A DNA stretch of 42,817 nucleotides from an uncultured Roseateles sp. (GTDB lineage Bacteria; Pseudomonadota; Gammaproteobacteria; Burkholderiales; Burkholderiaceae), in assembly GCA_946480605.1 (NCBI GenBank), contig CAMLKW010000011.1:1-42817 (forward strand). Direction: 5' to 3'. Below, piece after piece: positions 40,829 to 42,817 of this stretch. The notes beneath the pieces were generated by a model. That model made no database searches and was not told the DNA's origin. It saw only the letters and a list, made by a program, of their open reading frames with translations. The position numbers and the translations under genes were made by a program. How positions within the stretch are numbered: the first letter of the stretch is position 1; each line of letters begins with the position of its first letter.

Positions 40829-40846
40829 ATTAGCCAATCGTCTAAT
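40829..40846. promoter_or_regulatory. AT-rich inverted repeat, probable ArsR/SdpR-type operator
   Basis: ATTAG (40829-40833) and CTAAT (40842-40846) form an inverted repeat with an 8-bp spacer that itself overlaps GATT-AGCC-AATC. It lies 10 bp before the repressor ATG in a 34-bp AT-rich island within about 70% GC surroundings, so binding would cover the promoter. Confidence 0.6.
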
Positions 40847-40940
40847 TAAATCAAGCGACACGAACCGTGGCTGCAGGAGATGCGAGCAGACGCTGCCCGC
40901 CGCATACTCGGCGGCGCCCAACCACGCCGGGAGGCCCGCA

Positions 40941-41825
40941 GTGCTCAGCATCGACGCCCTCGCCCAGGCCTTGCAGGCCCAGGCCTACCTGCCCTCGCGC
41001 GAGCTGGCCACCGCGGCCTTCCTCGCGTTGCGCCTGCAGCGGCCGCTGCTGCTGGAGGGCGCGCCCGGCACGGGCAAGACGGCCATCGCCGCGGCGCTGG
41101 CCGTCGCGCTGGACCGGCCACTCATCCGCCTGCAGTGCTACGAAGGCCTGGACCTGGCCGCCGCGGCCTACGAGTGGAACTACGCGCGCCAGATGCTGGA
41201 AATCCGCCTGGCGCAGCAGCACGAGCGCGAGCGCACGGCCGACGAGCTGTTCGCGCGCCGCTTCCTCATCGAGCGGCCCTTGCTGCAGGCGCTGACCACC
41301 ACGCCCGCGCCGGTGCTGCTCATCGACGAGCTGGATCGCGCCGACGCGCCCTTCGAGGCCTTCCTGCTGGAATTCCTGGCCGAGTTCCAGATCACCATCC
41401 CCGAGCTGGGCACGGTCACAGCCGCCGACGCGCCGCCGCTGGTCGTGCTGACCAGCAACCGCAGCCGCGAGATCCACGACGCCGTGAAGCGCCGCTGCCT
41501 CTACCACTGGCTGGACTTCCCCGACGCCGCACGCGAGCTGGCCATCGTGCACGCCCGGCTGCCGGGCGTGGATGAGCGGCTGGCGCAGCAGGTCGTCGCC
41601 TTCGTGCAGGGCCTGCGCACGCTGGACCTGTACAAGCTGCCCGGCCTGGCCGAGACGCTGGACTGGTCGCGCGCGCTGGTGGCGCTGAACGCCGTCAGCC
41701 TGGACCCGGCCACCGTGCAGTCCACGCTGGGCGTGCTGCTGAAGTACCAGGACGACATCGCCCGCGTGCAGGGCGGCGAGGCCGCACGGCTGCTCGCCGA
41801 GCTGCGCCAGGCCGCGCACACCTGA
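40941..41825 (+). CDS. MoxR-type AAA+ ATPase, CoxD-like
   Basis: 294-aa ATPase. Walker A GAPGTGKT (40-47), Walker B VLLIDELDRAD (D129/E130), sensor 1 in VVLTSNRSREI and an arginine-finger candidate in HDAVKRRCLYHW. The segment LQCYEGLDLAAAAYEWNYARQML is typical of CoxD and related MoxR proteins, which act with a VWA protein to mature the Mo-hydroxylase active site (shown for Oligotropha CoxD). A GTG start at 40941 is chosen because GGGAGG lies 6 bp upstream and no in-frame ATG fits. The VWA gene follows after 4 bp. Likely client: the hydroxylase encoded at 33299-36909. Confidence 0.9.
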   Translation: MLSIDALAQALQAQAYLPSRELATAAFLALRLQRPLLLEGAPGTGKTAIAAALAVALDRPLIRLQCYEGLDLAAAAYEWNYARQMLEIRLAQQHERERTADELFARRFLIERPLLQALTTTPAPVLLIDELDRADAPFEAFLLEFLAEFQITIPELGTVTAADAPPLVVLTSNRSREIHDAVKRRCLYHWLDFPDAARELAIVHARLPGVDERLAQQVVAFVQGLRTLDLYKLPGLAETLDWSRALVALNAVSLDPATVQSTLGVLLKYQDDIARVQGGEAARLLAELRQAAHT

Positions 41826-41829
41826 GATC

Positions 41830-42817
41830 GTGGACCAACTGGCGCACAACGTCCTGCACTTCGGCCGCGTGCTGCGCGCCGCCGGCCTGCCGGTGGGCAG
41901 CGACCGCCTGCTGCTGGCCCTGCAGGCGCTGCAGGCCGGCTGCCTCGCCTCGCGCGCCGACTTCAAGGCCGCGCTGGCCGCCTGCCTGCTGGACCGCCCC
42001 GAGCACCGGCCGCTGTTCGACCAGGCCTTCCACCTGTTCTGGCGCGACCCCGACCTGCTGGGCCGCATGATGGCGGTGCTGCTGCCCCAGGCCCAGGGCC
42101 GCGCGGCCACGCCGCCGCCCGAGAACCGCCGCCTGGCCGATGCGCTGTTCCCGGCTCCGGCCGCTGCGACACCGCCACAACAGGTCGACATCGAGGCCCG
42201 CCTCACGGTCAGCGCCCGCGAACTGCTGCAGCACCGCGACTTCGACACCATGACCGCCGCCGAGTGGGCCGCCGCGCGCCGCGTGCTGGCCGGCCTGCAG
42301 CCGCGGCTCACGCCGCTGCCCACGCGCCGCCACGTCGCCGCGCCGCAGGGCCGCATCGCCTGGCGCGCCACGCTGCGCGCCGAAGCCCGCCGCGAGCTGG
42401 TACTGCCCCGGCGTGAACGCATGCGGCAACGCCCGAGACCGCTGGTGCTGCTGGCCGACATCTCCGGCTCCATGGGCCGCTACTCGCGCGTGCTGCTGCA
42501 CCTGGCGCAAGGCCTGCTGAACCCGGCGGTCGGCGCCGGCGAGCGCCCGGCCGTGGAGGCCTTCGTGTTCGGCACCCGGCTCACGCGCATCACCCGCCAG
42601 CTGCGCCAGCGCGACCCCGACGCCGCCGTCGCCGCGGCGGCCGCGGCCGTGCCCGACTGGGCCGGCGGCACGCGCATCGCCGCGGCGCTGCATGCGTTCA
42701 ACCGCGACTGGGCCCGCCGCATGCCGGCCGGCGCCACCGTGCTGCTGGTCACCGACGGGCTGGAGGCCGACGCCGCCGATGCCCAGCGCCTGGCCTTCGA
42801 GGCGCAGCGCCTGCGGC
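41830..42817 (+). CDS. VWA-domain CoxE-like protein, cut by the window edge
   Basis: First 329 codons of a CoxE-family protein. It starts with GTG (VDQLAHNVLHFGRVLRAAG), 4 bp after the ATPase stop. The N-terminal region is the CoxE domain (FHLFWRDPDLLGRMMAVLLP). The von Willebrand A domain has an intact MIDAS: DISGSMGRYS (D210-S214), the Thr in WAGGTRIAAAL and Asp in LVTDGLEAD. CoxE works with the CoxD ATPase as a chaperone pair. The 3' end is missing; the remaining coding part should be about 50-70 residues if the length is usual. Confidence 0.88.
   Translation, partial: MDQLAHNVLHFGRVLRAAGLPVGSDRLLLALQALQAGCLASRADFKAALAACLLDRPEHRPLFDQAFHLFWRDPDLLGRMMAVLLPQAQGRAATPPPENRRLADALFPAPAAATPPQQVDIEARLTVSARELLQHRDFDTMTAAEWAAARRVLAGLQPRLTPLPTRRHVAAPQGRIAWRATLRAEARRELVLPRRERMRQRPRPLVLLADISGSMGRYSRVLLHLAQGLLNPAVGAGERPAVEAFVFGTRLTRITRQLRQRDPDAAVAAAAAAVPDWAGGTRIAAALHAFNRDWARRMPAGATVLLVTDGLEADAADAQRLAFEAQRLR

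Noticed and set aside
40855..40940. An N-terminal extension of the ArsR regulator to 40951
   Set aside because: The extra residues have no ArsR similarity, run through the AT-rich operator region and have no ribosome binding site; the domain starts at 40819.

Overview
The window looks like ordinary chromosome from a high-GC betaproteobacterium of the order Burkholderiales, most like the Rubrivivax/Roseateles/Leptothrix group. Reasons: about 70% GC throughout, strong G/C third-position bias that leaves long antisense frames open, a type II PyrF, PaaH/PaaJ-type beta-oxidation genes, several GST-family genes, and intergenic hairpins of a kind I recall from Comamonadaceae-like genomes. I see no rRNA, tRNA, insertion sequence, prophage, CRISPR array or compositional island. 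The genus is inference.

Layout. 1-2462 (minus): three translationally coupled CoA-ester beta-oxidation genes (crotonase, PaaH-type dehydrogenase, PaaJ/PcaF-type thiolase cut by the window edge) behind a 14-bp TetR-like palindrome. 2579-6221 (plus): a LytS/LytTR two-component pair, then an M14 zinc carboxypeptidase. 6247-10199: a YpfH-like hydrolase that has lost its nucleophilic serine, then a 984-aa TonB-dependent receptor closed by a strong terminator. 10284-17581 (minus): a YhhQ-type transporter, a four-PAS hybrid histidine kinase, pyrF, and a PAS-GGDEF-EAL protein. 17644-19534: a GNAT acetyltransferase and purB, convergent.

19569-26308 (minus) is the most unusual stretch: three consecutive DUF898 (YjgN-like) membrane protein / M48 metalloprotease pairs, nearly all joined by overlapping stop and start codons. 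All three DUF898 proteins end in almost the same 16-residue tail after a variable linker. All three proteases share an N-terminal WFDG-containing domain ahead of the membrane helix. This looks like a repeatedly duplicated membrane-protein/protease module of unknown purpose.

26513-31556: a GST, a degenerate response-regulator-like protein, a membrane-anchored GltB-like FMN protein and SppA. 31550-36909: a second GST and an XdhC-type maturation factor (minus), divergent from a coxS-coxL-coxM-type molybdenum hydroxylase operon (plus) whose large subunit carries AYRGAGR, so it is not a form I CO dehydrogenase. 36906-40146: a two-helix membrane peptide, a secreted beta-helix protein behind a 24-bp LacI-type palindrome, a DUF924 protein and an orphan. 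40149-40819: an ArsR/SdpR-like repressor coupled to a small SdpI-like membrane protein, behind an AT-rich inverted repeat. 40941-end: CoxD-like MoxR ATPase and CoxE-like VWA protein, probably the maturation pair for the hydroxylase 4 kb upstream.

All calls come from reading the sequence and remembered family motifs; no database search was run.
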